Part shown: piece by piece, positions 25,021 through 25,700 of the stretch
Numbering within the stretch: position 1 is the first letter of the stretch
How the letters are laid out: each line of letters begins with the position of its first letter
NCBI GenBank assembly: GCA_035328465.1
Contig: DAOLIQ010000047.1
Location: 1-25,700 of the forward strand
DNA: 25,700 bases
Direction of reading: 5' to 3'
DNA from: JADJEI01 sp035328465
Lineage (GTDB): Bacteria; Bacteroidota; Ignavibacteria; Ignavibacteriales; Ignavibacteriaceae
The notes under the pieces: generated by a model
What the model was told of the DNA's origin: nothing
Seen by the model: only the letters and a program-made list of their open reading frames with translations
The model's database searches: none
Program-made: the position numbers and the translations under genes

Positions 25021-25700
25021 TAAAGGATATCCGGCTTAGAAAATCTTTTTTGGAATTTTTGTTTGACGAGTTTATTATAGCCGTACTTGAATTTTGAAGT
25101 GAGGCTTGCCATTGCATAGAGATTAGTTGGGAAAGCGAAAGATGGCTCAAAATAACAATTAACAGTGCAGCCCTGACAAAAATCAAAACGACCTTCCATC
25201 TTTTGAAAGTATTTAATCTTTTCAGAATTACGAATGTCTTTTATCGGTCTGTCAATTTTAATTCTTTCACTCGCGAAATGATAGCACGGAAGAATAATTT
25301 CATTTTGAGGAGAAATAACAATCACACGCGAAACAGCTTTGCAGAGAGGATCACTGATATTATTTCCTCCATCCTTTCTTAATTTCAAAAATCCTTTATT
25401 CACATAAATATTTAATTTACCGTCAGAATATTCTTCAATAAAATCAATAGCTTCGTCACTCAAGCCGGGATTGCCGAAATACGAGAAGACAGGATTGACC
25501 AACAAAACCAAATCATGTTTCATTGCAATCTCGTGCATACGAGGAAGTTTTTTGTAGGTATCATTTGTAACAGTAAATAGAATGTCGGGATATTCACCGA
25601 GTGATTTTGCAAGTTTTAAACTATCGAGAACATGACTGTAACAATTTACTTTCCTGATTTTATTATGTTCATCTTCATCAGGAGAATCAAGTGAAAAGTG
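25020..25700 (-). CDS. Radical SAM/SPASM-domain protein, 5' end outside the window
   Basis: The C-terminal 226 residues of a longer protein; the frame stays open to the window edge, so the apparent ATG at 25538 is internal. The visible part starts HFSLDSPDEDEHNKIR, the late-barrel SLD...H..IR motif of radical SAM enzymes, followed by typical barrel strands (PDILFTVTNDTY, LVLLVNPVFS). A Cys-rich SPASM-like end follows: DPLCKA, ILPCYHF and FDFCQGCTVNCYFEPS, which would hold an auxiliary iron-sulfur cluster. The CxxxCxxC SAM-cluster motif lies beyond the window. Family members modify peptides or act on lipids and cofactors; the substrate cannot be told here. Confidence 0.82.
   Translation of the reverse strand, partial: HFSLDSPDEDEHNKIRKVNCYSHVLDSLKLAKSLGEYPDILFTVTNDTYKKLPRMHEIAMKHDLVLLVNPVFSYFGNPGLSDEAIDFIEEYSDGKLNIYVNKGFLKLRKDGGNNISDPLCKAVSRVIVISPQNEIILPCYHFASERIKIDRPIKDIRNSEKIKYFQKMEGRFDFCQGCTVNCYFEPSFAFPTNLYAMASLTSKFKYGYNKLVKQKFQKRFSKPDIL

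Noticed and set aside
1..25700. tRNA or rRNA genes, CRISPR arrays, transposases, phage genes
   Set aside because: No cloverleaf-like segment, regularly spaced identical repeats with unique spacers, DDE/serine recombinase or phage protein was seen in any frame; the ~21-bp repeat has no spacers.

Overview
This is an AT-rich, densely coding bacterial window. It most resembles a member of the Ignavibacteria / Bacteroidota-Chlorobi lineage. The evidence for that is two proteins ending in the NYPNPFNP-type C-terminal sorting domain of the type IX secretion system (T9SS), a third with an FlgD-like YPNPFSP tail, two adjacent PorV/PorQ-family outer-membrane proteins, and carotenoid genes of the Bacteroidota type. 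Taxonomy is inferred from protein character, not from a marker search.

Left part, + strand (180-9733). A secreted DUF4397 protein with a sorting domain (180-1223) is followed by a 158-bp leader region holding a long-range inverted repeat. Then comes a tightly packed carotenoid operon (1382-9733): crtI, crtB, an exported protein of unknown function, a CrtYcd-type lycopene cyclase, a CrtD-like 3,4-desaturase, a PlsC-type acyltransferase (CruD-like), a family 2 glycosyltransferase (CruC-like), a CruF-type 1',2'-hydratase, crtZ and an SRPBCC protein. Most neighbours overlap or abut. Read as a pathway, phytoene is made and desaturated to lycopene and cyclised at one end. The open end is then hydrated, desaturated, glycosylated and acylated, and the ring is 3-hydroxylated. 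The expected product is an acylated carotenoid glycoside of the saproxanthin/myxol/salinixanthin type. No crtE (GGPP synthase) lies in the window.

Middle part, - strand (9728-18043). Mostly housekeeping genes: def-fmt (N-formyl-methionine cycle), a secreted T9SS-sorted protein with its own promoter and a neat operator-like array, rlmB, lgt, hisS, a PtsN-like EIIA, and a class I/II aminotransferase ending in a good intrinsic terminator. The carotenoid operon and fmt converge with overlapping stop codons.

Intergenic block 18044-18818. The only large non-coding stretch. It holds a diverged tandem repeat with a period of about 21 bp, a hairpin, and a possible dispersed repeat ending in AGAATGACAGGGGG.

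Right part, - strand (18819-25700). An envelope/secretion cluster. Reading in the direction of transcription it contains a radical SAM/SPASM protein (cut by the window edge), a DUF1207-like outer-membrane protein, an M50 site-2 protease, a lipoprotein, an Asp-box beta-propeller protein with an FlgD-like C-terminal domain, and two PorV/PorQ paralogues.
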